64,000 bases of DNA from Setophaga petechia (lineage: Eukaryota; Chordata; Aves; Passeriformes; Parulidae), in NCBI GenBank assembly GCA_024362935.1, contig JANCRA010000126.1, positions 1,039,019 through 1,103,018 on the forward strand. Direction: 5' to 3'. Under the pieces are notes generated by a model, which did not search any database, was not told where the DNA came from, and worked only from the letters and a program-made list of their open reading frames with translations. A program made the translations under genes and the position numbers. Below are positions 12,050 through 23,311 of this stretch, piece after piece; the first letter of the stretch is position 1, and the number at the start of each line of letters is the position of its first letter.

Positions 12050-12570
12050 GACTTGGGGGGTTCCCTTGCTGGGGCCTGGTGTCACTGGGGCAGCAGGGGA
12101 GGTTGGGGGGTTCCCTTCCCACAGGCTCTGGTGTCAGCAGGGGCTGCTGGGGAGGTTGAGGGGTTCCCTTCCTGCAGGCTCTGGTGTCACTGGGGCAGCA
12201 GGGGAGGTTGAGGGGTTCCCTTCCTGCAGGCTCTGGTGTCACTGGGGCAGCAGGGGAGGTTGAGGGGTTCCCTTGCTGGGGCCTGGTGTCACTGGGGCAG
12301 CAGGGGAGGTTGAGGGGTTCCCTTCCCGCAGGCTCTGGTGTCACTGGGGCAGCAGGGGAGGTCAGGGGTTCCCTTCCTGCAGGCTCTGGTGTCAGCAGGG
12401 GCTGCTGGGGATGTTGAGGGGTTCCCTTCCTGCAGGCTCTGGTGTCACTGGGACAGCAGGGGAGGTCAGGGGTTCCCTTGCTGGGGCCTGGTGTCACTGG
12501 GGCAGCAGGGGAGGTTGGGGGGTTCCCTTCCTGCAGGCTCTGGTGTCAGCAGGGGCTGCTGGGGGGTATG
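12050..12570. repeat. 52-bp minisatellite, about 10 copies
   Basis: The unit begins GGGGTTCCCTTCCTGCAGGC and is about 52 bp. Variants have TTGCTGGGGCCTGG in place of the CCTGCAGGCTCTGG block, and CAGCAGGGGCTGCTGGG in place of CACTGGGGCAGCAGGG. Confidence 0.93.
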
Positions 12571-12812
12571 AGGTCACTTTGCTCTCCTCCAGCCTTTCCT
12601 GAATATCTCTGTTAGTTCAATATTTATTAAAAACTCGCATGAGCAGGAGTGTGAGCTCACTCTTCCCTGCTCTTCCTTGCACCATTGTATTCAGGTTGTT
12701 TGTGCCTTTAATTTAAAGTTGTGTTTTTTGATGCCATCTTTAAGATAGTTTCTGCGGGTGGTTTTGCCGTTCTCCGTGTGTGTGTTTTCTCCTGCCTGCA
12801 GTGTGAGCCAGC

Positions 12813-13967
12813 AGAGCCCTGTCCCTGTCCCTGCCCCTGCCCCAGAGCCCTGTCCCTGTACCAGAGTCCTGTCCTAGAGCCTTGTCCCTGTCCCAGAGCC
12901 CTGTCCCAGAGCCCTGTCCCTGTCCCAGAGCCCTGTCCCAGAGCCCTGTCCCTGCCCCAGAGCCCTGTCCCTGTCCCAGAGCCCTGTCCCAGAGCCCTGT
13001 CCCTGCCCCAGAGCCCTGTCCCTGTCCCAGAGCCCTGTCCCAGAGCCCTGTCCCTGCCCCAGAGCCCTGTCCCTGTCCCAGAGCCCTGTCCCAGAGCCCT
13101 GTCCCTGCCCCAGAGCCCTGTCCCTGTCCCAGAGCCCTGTCCCAGAGCCCTGTCCCTGCCCCAGAGCCCTGTCCCAGAGCCCTGTCCCTGTCCCAGAGCC
13201 CTGTCCCTGTCCCAGAGCCCTGTCCCTGCCCCAGAGCCCTGTCCCTGCCCCAGAGCCCTGTCCCTGTCCCAGAGCCCTGTCCCTGCCCCAGAGCCCTGTC
13301 CCTGTCCCAGAGCCCTGTCCCAGAGCCCTGTCCCTGCCCCAGAGCCCTGCCCCAGAGCCCTGTCCCAGAGCCCTGTCCCTGCCCCAGAGCCCTGTCCCTG
13401 TCCCAGAGCCCTGTCCCAGAGCCCTGTCCCTGCCCCAGAGCCCTGTCCCAGAGCCCTGTCCCAGAGCCCTGTCCCAGAGCCCTGTCCCTGCCCCAGAGCC
13501 CTGTCCCAGAGCCCTGTCCCAGAGCCCTGTCCCTGCCCCAGAGCCCTGTCCCTGTCCCAGAGCCCTGTCCTAGAGCCCTGTCCCTGTCCCAGAGCCCTGT
13601 CCCTGCCCCAGAGCCCTGTCCCAGAGCCCTGCCCCAGAGCCCTGTCCCAGAGCCCTGTCCCTGCCCCAGAGCCCTGTCCCTGTCCCAGAGCCCTGCCCCA
13701 GAGCCCTGTCCCTGTCCCAGAGCCCTGTCCCAGAGCCCTGCCCCAGAGCCCTGTCCCAGAGCCCTGCCCCAGAGCCCTGTCCCAGAGCCCTGTCCCTGCC
13801 CCAGAGCCCTGTCCCTGTCCCAGAGCCCTGCCCCAGAGCCCTGTCCCTGTCCCAGAGCCCTGTCCCAGAGCCCTGCCCCAGAGCCCTGTCCCAGAGCCCT
13901 GCCCCAGAGCCCTGTCCCAGAGCCCTGTCCCTGTCCCAGAGCCCTGCCCCAGAGCCCTGTCCCTGCC
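12813..13967. repeat. Minisatellite built from 12- and 18-bp units
   Basis: CCAGAGCCCTGT (12 bp) is repeated, with or without an added CCCTGT/CCCTGC hexamer. Every spacing is a multiple of 6, so open frames of 389-452 codons on both strands (PEPCPRALSQSPV-like, RALGQGQGSGT-like) are artefacts. Confidence 0.96.
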
Positions 13968-14301
13968 TGCTCTGGGGAGCAGCTGTGCCTCCTGTGCAGG
14001 TCTGTGCTGCCGTTTCCTGCTGCTCTCAGCATTGTTTCAGACTTTTCCTGAAGCCTCCAGCTTCCTACACCTTTTTTGATGCTTCCTGCGTCCGAGATCT
14101 TATTGACATCTGTTTCCTCCTCTTTCTTCCTACTTTTTACCCTTTTTGGGCAGTTTGGATGTCAGTTGCCTCCAGGAGGGTTCAGGAGTTTCAGCCAAGT
14201 TTTGTCCTGGTGCTTTTATGGCAAGTTGGCATTTGGACTGTCTGATCAATTATTATGGAAATGTAAAAACACAAACCACAGTGAAAGGCCCGAACTGGGG
14301 C

Positions 14302-14500
14302 TTAGAATCCTGGAATGGTTTAGGTTGGAAGGGACCTTCCATCCCCTTCCATTCTACCCCCCTGCCATGGTCAGGGACACTTTCCAGTGTCCCAGGCTGC
14401 TCCAAGCCGTGTCCAGCCTGGCCTTGGGCACTGCCAGGGATGGTCAGGCACAGCTGCTCTGGGCACACCCGGGCTGCCCTGCTTTCCTCTCCAGGTGTCC
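14302..14500 (-). mobile_element. CR1 LINE fragment with 3' tail
   Basis: Reverse CR1: GGAATGGTTTAGGTTGGAAG, CCCCTGCCATGGTCAGGGAC, CCAGGCTGCTCCAAGCC and TTGGGCACTGCCAGGGATGG are consecutive CR1 3' blocks. Confidence 0.88.
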
Positions 14501-14861
14501 CCAGGGTCCTGCTGCTCCCCCCCATTGTCCCTGGCTCCCACTGTGCCCATGGCAGTGTCTGGTGGCTCCACACAGCACTGGCCCTAGTGCAGCGTCCCTT
14601 CCTCTCCTTGAGCTACTTCTGCTGCTCCCAGAGGCCAGATTGAGTGCCAGATTTAGGTGGCACAGTGAAACAAGAGCAGTTACTCAGGATTTGGGTTACT
14701 TTATTATGGAAGTAGGTGCTAAGCAGCTTTCTCCAGGTGAGGAGGGTGCAGTGGTCAGAGGGACAGGGCAGGTCTGGTCCCCTCAGGCCCCCTGCACCGA
14801 GTGATGTGTCCCTGTGCCCTGGCCATGTGCATGCAGCACCTGGGAATGTGGTGGTGGCCTT

Positions 14862-14940
14862 GGCACTGCTGGGGGATCTCTTGGTCTTGATGGTCCCTGA
14901 GGATTTTTCCAGCCTCAATGATTGTGTGATTCCATGACAA
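14862..14940 (+). mobile_element. CR1 LINE 3' end (short)
   Basis: A forward CR1 tail: GGGGGATCTCTTGGTCTTGAT, then CCAGCCTCAATGATTGTGTG and ATTCCATGA, matching the CR1 3' octamer tail. It lies about 360 bp from an oppositely oriented copy. Confidence 0.75.
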
Positions 14941-15240
14941 GCTGTGCTTCTGGCACAGCCTGGCCCTTGGGGTGTCCCCTGCCCAGGGACAGGGATGTTG
15001 GGGCTGGCAGGTGGGTGGGCGTGGGGGGCACAGAGTGAGCCCTGGGCTGGGCATCAGAGCCAGCAGGGCAGCGGCAGCTGTGGTCGGGCTGAGGCTCCCC
15101 TGGTGCACAGCCATGAGGTCACTGCAGCAGGGCCACGGCGTGTGTGGGGACAGGCAGGGCACCTCCCCTGCTCTGCATCCTTGGGACAGTGCTGGGAGAC
15201 CCCTGCCCACAGCACTGCCCCTCTGTGCTCTGCCCACGGG

Positions 15241-15264
15241 CAGCAGCAGCAGCAGCAGCAACAG
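15241..15264. repeat. CAG microsatellite
   Basis: Six CAG triplets, then CAA and CAG. It lies at the left edge of a chain of larger arrays. Confidence 0.95.
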
Positions 15265-15675
15265 CGTGTGAGCAGGGCTGTGTGTGAGCAGTGTGTGAGC
15301 AGTGTGTGAGCAGGGCTGTGTGTGAGCAGTGTGTGAGCAGTGTGTGAGCAGTGTGTGAGCAGGGCTGTGTGTGAGCAGTGTGTGAGCAGTGTGTGAGCAG
15401 TGTGTGAGCAGTGTGTGAGCAGGGCTGTGTGTGAGCAGTGTGTGAGCAGGGCTGTGTGTGAGCAGTGTGTGAGCAGTGTGTGAGCAGGGCTGTGTGTGAG
15501 CAGTGTGTGAGCAGGGCTGTGTGTGAGCAGTGTGTGAGCAGTGTGTGAGCAGTGTGTGAGCAGGGCTGTGTGTGAGCAGTGTGTGAGCAGTGTGTGAGCA
15601 GTGTGTGAGCAGTGTGTGAGCAGTGCTCTGTGTGAGCAGTGTGTGAGCAGGGCTGTGTGTGAGCAGGGCTGCAGT
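15265..15675. repeat. 11/16-bp tandem repeat
   Basis: Units of TGTGTGAGCAG (11 bp) alternate irregularly with GGCTGTGTGTGAGCAG (16 bp) for about 400 bp, running straight into the GGCTGT array. Confidence 0.95.
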
Positions 15676-15688
15676 GTTTGAGCAGTGC

Positions 15689-16987
15689 TGTGGCTGTGGC
15701 TGTGGCTGTGGTGGGCTGTGGCTCTGGCTGTGGCTGTGGCTGTGGTGTGGCTGTGGTGTGGCCGTGGCTGTGGTGTGGCCGTGGCTGTGGCTGTGGCTGT
15801 GGCTGTGGCTGTGGCTGTGGCTCTGGCTCTGGCTCTGGCTCTGGCCGTGGCTGTGGCTGTGGTGTGGCTGTGGCTGTGGTGTGGCTGTGGCTGTGGTGTG
15901 ACTGTGGTGTGGCTGTGGCTGTGGCTGTGGCCGTGGCTGTGGCTGTGGCTGTGGCCGTGGCTGTGGCTGTGGTGTGGCTGTGGTGTGGCTGTGGCTGTGG
16001 TGGGCTGTGGCTGTGGCTCTGGCTCTGGCTGTGGCTCTGGCTGTGGCTGTGGCTGTGGCTGTGGTGTGGCCGTGGCTGTGGCTCTGGCTGTGGCTCTGGC
16101 TCTGGCTCTGGCTCTGGCTGTGGTGTGGCTGTGGCCATGGCTCTGGCTGTGGCTGTGGCTGTGGCTCTGGCTCTGGCCGTGGCTGTGGCTGTGGCTGTGG
16201 TGTGGCTCTGGCTGTGGCTCTGGCCGTGGCTGTGGCTGTGGCTCTGGCTGTGGCTCTGGCTGTGGCCGTGGCTCTGGCTGTGGCTGTGGCTGTGGCCGTG
16301 GCTGTGGCTGTGGCTGTGGTGTGGCTGTGGTGTGGCTGTGGCTCTGGCTGTGGCTGTGGCTGTGGCTGTGGCTGTGGCCGTGGCTGTGGCCGTGGCTGTG
16401 GCTGTGGCCGTGGCTGTGGCTGTGGTGTGGCCGTGGCTGTGGTGTGGCTGTGGCTGTGGCTGTGGCCGTGGCTGTGGCTGTGGCTCTGGCTGTGGCTGTG
16501 GCTGTGGCTGTGGATGTGGTGTGGCTGTGGCTGTGGCTGTGGTGTGGCTGTGGCTCTGGCTCTGGCTGTGATGTGGCTGTGGTGTGGCTGTGGCTCTGGC
16601 CGTGGCTGTGGCTGTGGCTCTGGCTGTGGTGTGGCTGTGGTGTGGCTGTGGCTCTGGCCGTGGCTGTGGCTGTGGCTCTGGCTGTGGTGTGGCTGTGGTG
16701 TGGCTGTGGCTGTGGCCGTGGCTGTGGCCGTGGCTCTGGCTGTGGTGTGGCTGTGGCCGTGGCTCTGGCTGTGGCCGTGGCTCTGGCTCTGGCCGTGGCT
16801 GTGGCTGTGGCTGTGGCTGTGGCTGTGGCTCTGGCCGTGGCTGTGGTGTGGCTGTGGCCGTGGCTGTGGCCGTGGCTGTGGCTGTGGCTGTGGCTCTGGC
16901 TCTGGCCGTGGCTGTGGTGTGGCTGTGGCTGTGGCTGTGGCTGTGGCTGTGGCTGTGGCTCTGGCCGTGGCTCTGGCTGTGGCTGTG

Positions 16988-17018
<31 letters not shown>

Positions 17019-17088
17019 CCGTGGCTGTGGCTGTGGCTGTGGCTGTGGTGTGGCTGTGGCTCTGGCCGTGGCTCTGGCTGTGGCTGTG

Positions 17089-17119
<31 letters not shown>

Positions 17120-17525
17120 CCGTGGCTGTGGCTGTGGCTGTGGCTGTGGCTCTGGCCGTGGCTGTGGCTGTGGTGTGGCTGTGGCTGTGGCTCTGGCTCT
17201 GGCCGTGGCTGTGGCTCTGGCCGTGGCTCTGGCTGTGGCTCTGGCCGTGGCCGTGGCTGTGGCTGTGGCTGTGGCTGTGGCTGTGGCTGTGGCTGTGGCT
17301 GTGGCTCTGGCTGTGGCTGTGGCTGTGGCTGTGGCTCTGGCCGTGGCCGTGGCTGTGGCTGTGGCTGTGGCTGTGGCTGTGGCTGTGGCTGTGGCTGTGG
17401 CTCTGGCTGTGGCTGTGGCTGTGGCTGTGGCTCTGGCTCTGGCCGTGGCTCTGGCCGTGGCTGTGGCTGTGGCTGTGGCTGTGGCTCTGGCTGTGGCTGT
17501 GGCTCTGGCTCTGGCTGTGGCTGTG

Positions 17526-17556
<31 letters not shown>

Positions 17557-17823
17557 CCGTGGCTGTGGCCATGGCTCTGGCCGTGGCTGTGGCTGTGGTG
17601 TGGCTCTGGCCGTGGCTGTGGCTGTGGCTGTGGCTGTGGCTGTGGCTGTGGCCGTGGCTCTGGCTGTGGCTCTGGCCGTGGCTGTGGCCGTGGCTGTGGC
17701 TGTGGCTGTGGTGTGGCTGTGGCCTGGCTGTGGCCGTGGCTGTGGCTGTGGCTGTGGCTGTGGCTGTGGCTGTGGCTGTGGCTGTGGCTCTGGCCGTGGC
17801 TGTGGCTCTGGCTGTGGCTGCCT
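15689..17823. repeat. GGCTGT-type hexanucleotide array, 2.1 kb
   Basis: Mostly GGCTGT with GGCTCT and GGCCGT variants and occasional 5-base GGTGT interruptions (as in GCTGTGGTGTGGCTG). The + strand is G/T-rich. Open frames of 786-1099 codons on both strands (HSHSHSQ or PQPQPRPEP on the minus strand) follow from the hexamer period and are not genes. Confidence 0.97.
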
Positions 17824-17846
17824 GTGCTGGCCTGGCACGGCCAGGG

Positions 17847-17871
17847 TGAGTCACGGCCAGGCTGTGACTCA
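17847..17871. promoter_or_regulatory. Inverted pair of AP-1/MARE-like sites
   Basis: TGAGTCAC and its exact reverse complement GTGACTCA are separated by nine bases. The second continues as TGACTCAGCA, a Maf/NF-E2-type half site. The pair lies 24 bp beyond the hexamer array. Binding is inferred only. Confidence 0.35.
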
Positions 17872-17986
17872 GCACAAACTCTGCTGTGCCCTGCTCTGCA
17901 CCCGGGGCACCGGCTGGGAGGGACAGCCAGGGCTCTGCTGGCACGGGCAGGGGACGAGCCCCGCTCCCTGGGGTCCTGCTGGGGCT

Positions 17987-18335
17987 CCTGCAGCCTGGCC
18001 CCTCCACGGCAGCTCCCCAGTGCCCTGTGTGACCCAGAGCAGTGACAGGGCTGGGTGTCCTGCAGCCTGGCCCCTCCACGGCAGCTCCCCAGTGCCCTGT
18101 GTGACCCAGAGCAGTGACAGGGCTGGGTGTCCTGCAGCCTGGCCCCTCCACAGCAGCTCCCCAGTGCCCTGTGTGACCCAGAGCAGTGACAGGGCTGGGT
18201 GTCCTGCAGCCTGGCCCCTCCACAGCAGCTCCCCAGTGCCCTGTGTGACCCAGAGCAGTGACAGGGCTGGGTGTCCTGCAGCCTGGCCCCTCCACGGCAG
18301 CTCCCCAGTGCCCTGTGTGACATGGAGCAGTGGCA
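17987..18335. repeat. 72-bp tandem repeat, about 4.8 copies
   Basis: The unit begins CCTGCAGCCTGGCCCCTCCA and recurs at 17987, 18059, 18131, 18203 and 18275 with almost no divergence, so it is young or homogenised. Confidence 0.96.
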
Positions 18336-18359
18336 GGGCCACCTGTGTGACACGGGGAA

Positions 18360-18815
18360 CTCAAGTGGGTGACTGCAGGGGTCAGGGTGCTCAGGGACTC
18401 ACTGGTGGGTGGCTGCAGGGGTCAGGGTGCTCAGGGGTGGGTGGCTGCAGGGTTCAGGGTGCTCATGGATGGGTGACTGCAGGGTTCAGGGTGCTCAGTG
18501 GGTGGCTGCAGGGGTCAGGGTGCTCAGGGGTGGGTGACTGCAGGGTTCAGGGTGGTCAGTGGGTGGCTGCAGGGGTCAGGGTGCTCAGGGGTGGGTGGCT
18601 GCAGGGGTCAGGGTGCTCAGGGGTGGGTGACTGCAGGGTTTGGGGTGCTCAGGGGTGGGTGACTGCAGGGTTTGGGGTGCTCAGGGGTGAGTGACTGCAG
18701 GGTTTGGGGTGCTCAGGGGTGAGTGACTGCAGGGGTCAGGGTGCTCAGGGGTGAGTGACTGCAGGGTTTGGGGTGCTCAGGGGTGGGTGACTGCAGGGTT
18801 CAGGGTGCCACAGGC
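18360..18815. repeat. 29-32-bp tandem repeat, about 15 copies
   Basis: The unit begins GGGTGGGTGACTGCAGGG and ends GGGTGCTCAG, with TTCA, TTTG and GTCA variants in the middle. Confidence 0.93.
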
Positions 18816-19819
18816 TCAGGATGGATCACAGGTGACAGTGGCTCAGCCCTGCTGGTTCCTGCCTGCACAGGCAGTGTGTGCAGCCGTGCTCTGGGAGGTT
18901 CTCTGCAGAGGCTGCAGGAGAGTCTGGCCTGGAGCACACCCTGCCTTCATGGCAGATCAGCTGTGGAAGTGCTTTCAGCCCTGGAGCCTTGCCAGCCTGA
19001 GGGTGGGATGGCTCCAATGAGCTCCTGGGGGAGCAGGCACTGGCTGTGTCCCACAGGCTCTGATATAGAAGGTGACATCCCCCAGCTGCCCCAGCTCTGG
19101 GCTCTTGGGGCGTGTTGGGACGTTCTGTGGGTGGGAAGGTGCTTTGCTGAGGTTGAGCAGCAGTGTGCAGCCCTGCAGGAAGGGCTTTGGGAGCGTGTCT
19201 GACCATGGCAGGAGTGTTGCTCATGGCCAGGTGTCCATTGTGTCAGGCACGGGCAGGGCAGTGGAATGCACGTGCCATGGAAAACTCCTCTCCACAGCAC
19301 ATTGTCCACTGTCTGTTGGTCTGTGTGGTGCTACATGACCAGAGCTGGGCTGAGCCATTTCAGTCCTTGGGTTGGACGTAACAGCCAGGGAAGGCCTGGG
19401 CCCATCAGCCAATGGTCCTGCTGACCACAGTGGGGCCAGGGCATGGAGCCTGTGGAGGGGATTTTGGGCAGTGACCTCTCTAAGTGGGCCCCTATCTGGA
19501 CAGAAGACAGGGGCAGCTCTTCCCTCCTCTTCTGGGAGATGTGTGTGTGTTAGCTGAGGGCTTCCTGGGCACAGGGAGCTCCCCTGATCTGCCTCAGCAG
19601 CTTTGCTGATGCTCCCAGGGTTGCAGTTTACATTGTGGTGTTTGCAAACCCAAGATATGGGTCTGGGGAGTTCTGTGGTGTGCTGCCAGGTCCTTCCCAG
19701 CTTTGCCTTCAGGAAGGGCTGGTGGCTGCAGGGTGCAGTGCTGAGAGCGGGGTGGTACCAGTGATGGTAATTGGCACCTCGGCTGCACGCTGTCCTCGGC
19801 TGAGCAGAACCACTGTGGG
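18816..19819. other. No gene seen
   Basis: Non-repetitive sequence between two tandem arrays; no exon signature. Confidence 0.55.
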
Positions 19820-20158
19820 GCTGTGCTGTGCCAGGGGCTGTGCTGTGCCAGGGGCAGGGCTGTGCCAGGGGCAGGGCTGTGCCAGGGGCAGGGCTGCCCT
19901 GGGAGGCGCTGGGCTGTGCCAGGGGCAGGGCTGTGCCAGGGGCAGGGCTGTGCCAGGGGCTGGGCTGTGCCAGGGGCAGGGCTGCCCTGGGAGGCGCTGG
20001 CCTGTGCCAGGGAGGCGCTGGGATGCCCTGGGAGTGCTGGGCTGCCCTGGGAGGCGCTGGGCTGTGCCAGGGGCAGGGCTGTGCCAGGGGCAGGGCTGCC
20101 CTGGGAGGCGCTGGGCTGTGCCAGGGAGGCGCTGGGCTGCCCAGGGAGGTGCTGGGCT
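19820..20158. repeat. 18-bp tandem repeat with interspersed variant
   Basis: GGGCTGTGCCAGGGGCA repeats, mixed with a longer unit containing GGGCTGCCCTGGGAGGCGCT. Confidence 0.93.
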
Positions 20159-20479
20159 CCCGCAGTGCCCGCAGCCATCCGTGACTCGCAGTGACTCAGA
20201 GCCCATGGAGCCTTTCCTGCTGCTGGGGCGCTGGGGAAGCCTTGGTCAGCAGGATCCCTGTGTGCTCCAGGATCAGCTGCTGACGGGCGAGTCGGCGCTG
20301 GGCTGAGCCCTGTGAGCTGTGAGCTTCCATCCCCGATGTGCTGCCGTGGGAGGCTCTCTGGAAACCCAGCTGCTGCTGCAGGAGGCAGGGACAGACAGCT
20401 GAGCGTGGCTGGCCGTGCCGCTGGGGCCAGTGCAGGGCAGTGCTGTGGGTAAGTGCCATCTCCTCTCCTGGCACTGGGA

Positions 20480-20600
20480 TGGCAGTGTGACAGGTTTAAC
20501 AGTTAAATTCCCAGTGCTGGTAATCGTCGTTCCGTGGAAGTCTCTAATTCTGCCGTTTCCATGGAAATAGAACGATCTTGTGATTAAGATGTGAGGCTGA
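20480..20600. other. Candidate conserved non-coding element
   Basis: An AT-richer, non-repetitive stretch in GC-rich surroundings, with CAGGTTTAACAGTTAAATTC, CCGTTTCCATGGAAATAG and AACGATCTTGTGATTAAG. It is not a CR1 or a tandem repeat, and has no coding signature. Confidence 0.25.
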
Positions 20601-21194
20601 GGTGGCAGCTCTCTGGTCCTTGGGAGCTGCAGGCCCTCGTTTGCTCCCACGGCTGTGTGTCTGTGAGGGGAGGCACAGCTGCCCTTACACGGCACTCTGG
20701 GTCCCTGCCTCCAGAAGGGTGTCCGGGGGCCCTGCCGTGCCCGGGGATGCTGGCACAGCCTCCTCGGGTGCAGGGAGCAGCAGTATTGCTGTTCTGTGTC
20801 AGCTGAGTGGGCTGTCCTCTATGGAAACGCTGGATCCACGGGTGGGGGGCTGGCTAACACCCTGTCAGGGTGGAGGTGACATCACCTGAGCTCCCCCAGG
20901 CTCCCGTCATCGTCAGCGGGCTCGGGCTGGAGTAGGAGTGATAAGTAGGTTGGGTGGCTCGGGCACCAGCAGTGCTGCTTTCCCTGCATGCTGTGGGAGA
21001 GCCGAGGGTGCTGGATCAGATCTGGAGCTGTAAGCTGCAGATGGCTGGGCTTCAGCCTGAGAGGAGGAGGAGCAGGAGTTGAGATGGGACCCGCTTCAGT
21101 TCTGGCACCCTCCTGCACTGGGTGGTGGTGCCAGTGGGACACGGGGCAGGTGGGGCTCGGCAGGGCCTGTCCCTGCAGGGCTGCCCAGGGACAC

Positions 21195-21335
21195 TGGGCT
21201 GTGCAGAGCAGATCCATTCTGGGGAGGCTGGGGAGCTGGGCTGTGCAGAGCAGATCCATTCTGGGGAGGCTGGGGACTGGGCTGTGCAGAGCAGATCCAT
21301 TCTGGGGAGGCTGGGGACTGGGCTGTGCAGCCTGC
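21195..21335. repeat. About 41-bp tandem repeat, 3 copies
   Basis: The unit starts CTGGGCTGTGCAGAGCAGAT and contains CCATTCTGGGGAGGCTGGGG. Confidence 0.93.
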
Positions 21336-21437
21336 CTCTCCCAGGTCCCCAGACTCTTACCCGGCTGAGTGGCCTTGGCATTTGTCCTGCTTCCCTGTCT
21401 CAGGTAATGCCTTGGAGGAAGTCCCACAGTCACCATG

Positions 21438-21637
21438 GTCATAGAACCCAGAATCTTAGAGCTTGTGCTACCCCCTGCCATGAGCAGGGACACCTTCCAC
21501 TAGAGCAGGCTGCTCCAAGCCTCATCCAGCCTGGTCTTGAATACTTCCAGGGGTGGTGGGTTAGCCACAGCTTCTCTGGGAAATGTTTTCATGGAGTTAC
21601 TGAGAATAACCCCATGATTTCATCTGAGAAATGCTGG
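21438..21637 (-). mobile_element. CR1 LINE fragment (copy A of a duplicated pair)
   Basis: Reverse CR1: AACCCAGAATCTTAGAGC, CCCCTGCCATGAGCAGGGAC, GAGCAGGCTGCTCCAAGCC and CACAGCTTCTCTGGGAAATG. It goes on with GAATAACCCCATGATTTCAT, which is not ordinary CR1 and is shared with the copy at 22592. Confidence 0.82.
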
Positions 21638-22591
21638 GACTGGAGATGCAGGAAGCACTTGCTGGGCCCCAAGCAGAGCCCAGTGTGGCTTGGCAGATCA
21701 AAGTCTGGAGGCTGGGCTCCAGCCTGGAGCTAGGAGGTTGATCAGCTCTTCAGTCCCTCTCTCAGAGCTGGAAAAATGTACAGCTTTGGCCGAGCTGCCG
21801 TGTTTTCCCCAGCCTGCTTTGGGAAGTGTCTGAATTGCTTTTGCTGAAACTTCTATAAATACCATTGCGATGCAGCGAGCGAGCGAGCATGGAAAATGTC
21901 ATTGGGAATGTGGGTTTGGCACTGTGGGGACGGTGTGACAGCCCCAGCCCTGTGACAGCCCCAGCCCTGTGACAGCCGTGGCACTGCTGGGGCTCGGTGT
22001 GTGCACGGGGACAGGGGACCAGGGCCCCTCTCTGCTGCTGCCGGGGGCTCCGGGGGCTGCTGTGCCCCTGCCCAGCCCTCTCTGCTGCCCTGCTGAGCCT
22101 GGGCTGTGCCTTTCCTGCTCCCTGGCAGCCATTCCCAAGCCCAGAGCTGCCGCTCGTGTCCCTGGAGCCTCACATGGAGCTTTTGTCCTTGACTTGGCCG
22201 CGCGTCCTTTGAGCGCGTGTTCGCTGAGCAGCCCTGATGAGACATTGCTCAGTGATGCTTTCTGTGAAAATCTCCTGGTTTGGACCTGCTTAATTGGATG
22301 TGATGTCCCCAAGTTCCTGCTTCAGAAGAAACAGTGAACAAATTGTTCCCCAGTGGCCTCTTCCTTTCTTCTCCCGGCATGGAAAACTTCATTCCCCTCT
22401 GCCATCTTCCTTTCCAGGCTCCTGTGCAGCAGCTGCTCCTGTCCTGTCAGTCACCTCCTGCCCCTCTTGGTACCTGCTGGGGACTGTGGGTCAGGACGAG
22501 AGTGTTGGGGTGTTCCCTCTCTTGTTCTCCATTCTTTACCTCCTAATGGCTGGCTCCCCCTTTTGATGGCTGCTGAGCAGCGAACTGATGT

Positions 22592-22795
22592 TCACAGAAT
22601 CATGGAATCATGGAATTGTTTGGGTTTGGAGGCACCTTAAAGCCCATCTAGTTCCACCCCCCTTCCACTAGACCAGGTTGCTCCAAGCCCCATCTAACCT
22701 GGCCTTGAACACTTCAGGAATGGGGTAGCCACAGCTTCTCTGGGAAATGTTTCCATAGAGTTGTTGAGAATAACCCCAGCATTTCATCTGAGTGG
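22592..22795 (-). mobile_element. CR1 LINE fragment (copy B of a duplicated pair)
   Basis: Reverse CR1 with intact tail (CACAGAATCATGGAATCATGG), GAGGCACCTTAAAGCCCATC, ACTAGACCAGGTTGCTCC and CACAGCTTCTCTGGGAAATG. It then shares GTTGAGAATAACCCCAGCAT and following bases with copy A, about 1.15 kb away. Confidence 0.86.
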
Positions 22796-23311
22796 TGAGA
22801 ACTTGCAGCTTGTTTTTCCAGCTGTAAAATCAGAATTGTTTGCTTCTGATGATTCCACTTCTCATTGGTCACCTGCTGTTGTGGCAGCTGGACATTTGGG
22901 ATTTTAAGGTCCTTTTGCCACTCATTCCCTTTGTTTCTGCCACCTTGAGTAATGCTTTGAGCTGCTGGGGTTTCCTTGCTTTATGTTGTTCTCCCTGTGC
23001 CTGTCACACCCCATGGTTGTTCTGCACCTTCCTCCCCTGGAGTTCAGGGCTGCAGTGCCTGTGGGAGCTGTGTGACCCGGCCAGCAGGCAGAGCTCCCTT
23101 GAGCTGAGCCTTGCTGTGAGCCCTGCTGGCTCTGTCCCTTCTCCCAGGCTGTGCCCAGCCTGCTGCCCATGCCCCGTGTGCCTGTGGCCAGGGCAGGTCC
23201 CCTGTGTGCCAACCTTCCAGCAGCACAGCCTGGCTGAGCTTTGCAGCCTCGTCCTCCCGAAGCAGAGTTCTCCAGGGAGGGGTGGGCCCTGGGAGGGATG
23301 GGCCCTGGAGA

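Noticed and set aside
14755..18364. Three minus-strand open frames of 1027-1099 codons and plus-strand frames up to 906 codons
   Set aside because: They are produced by hexamer, 11/16-bp and 72-bp tandem arrays that lack stops in several frames at once. Composition is pure repeat and both strands are open together.
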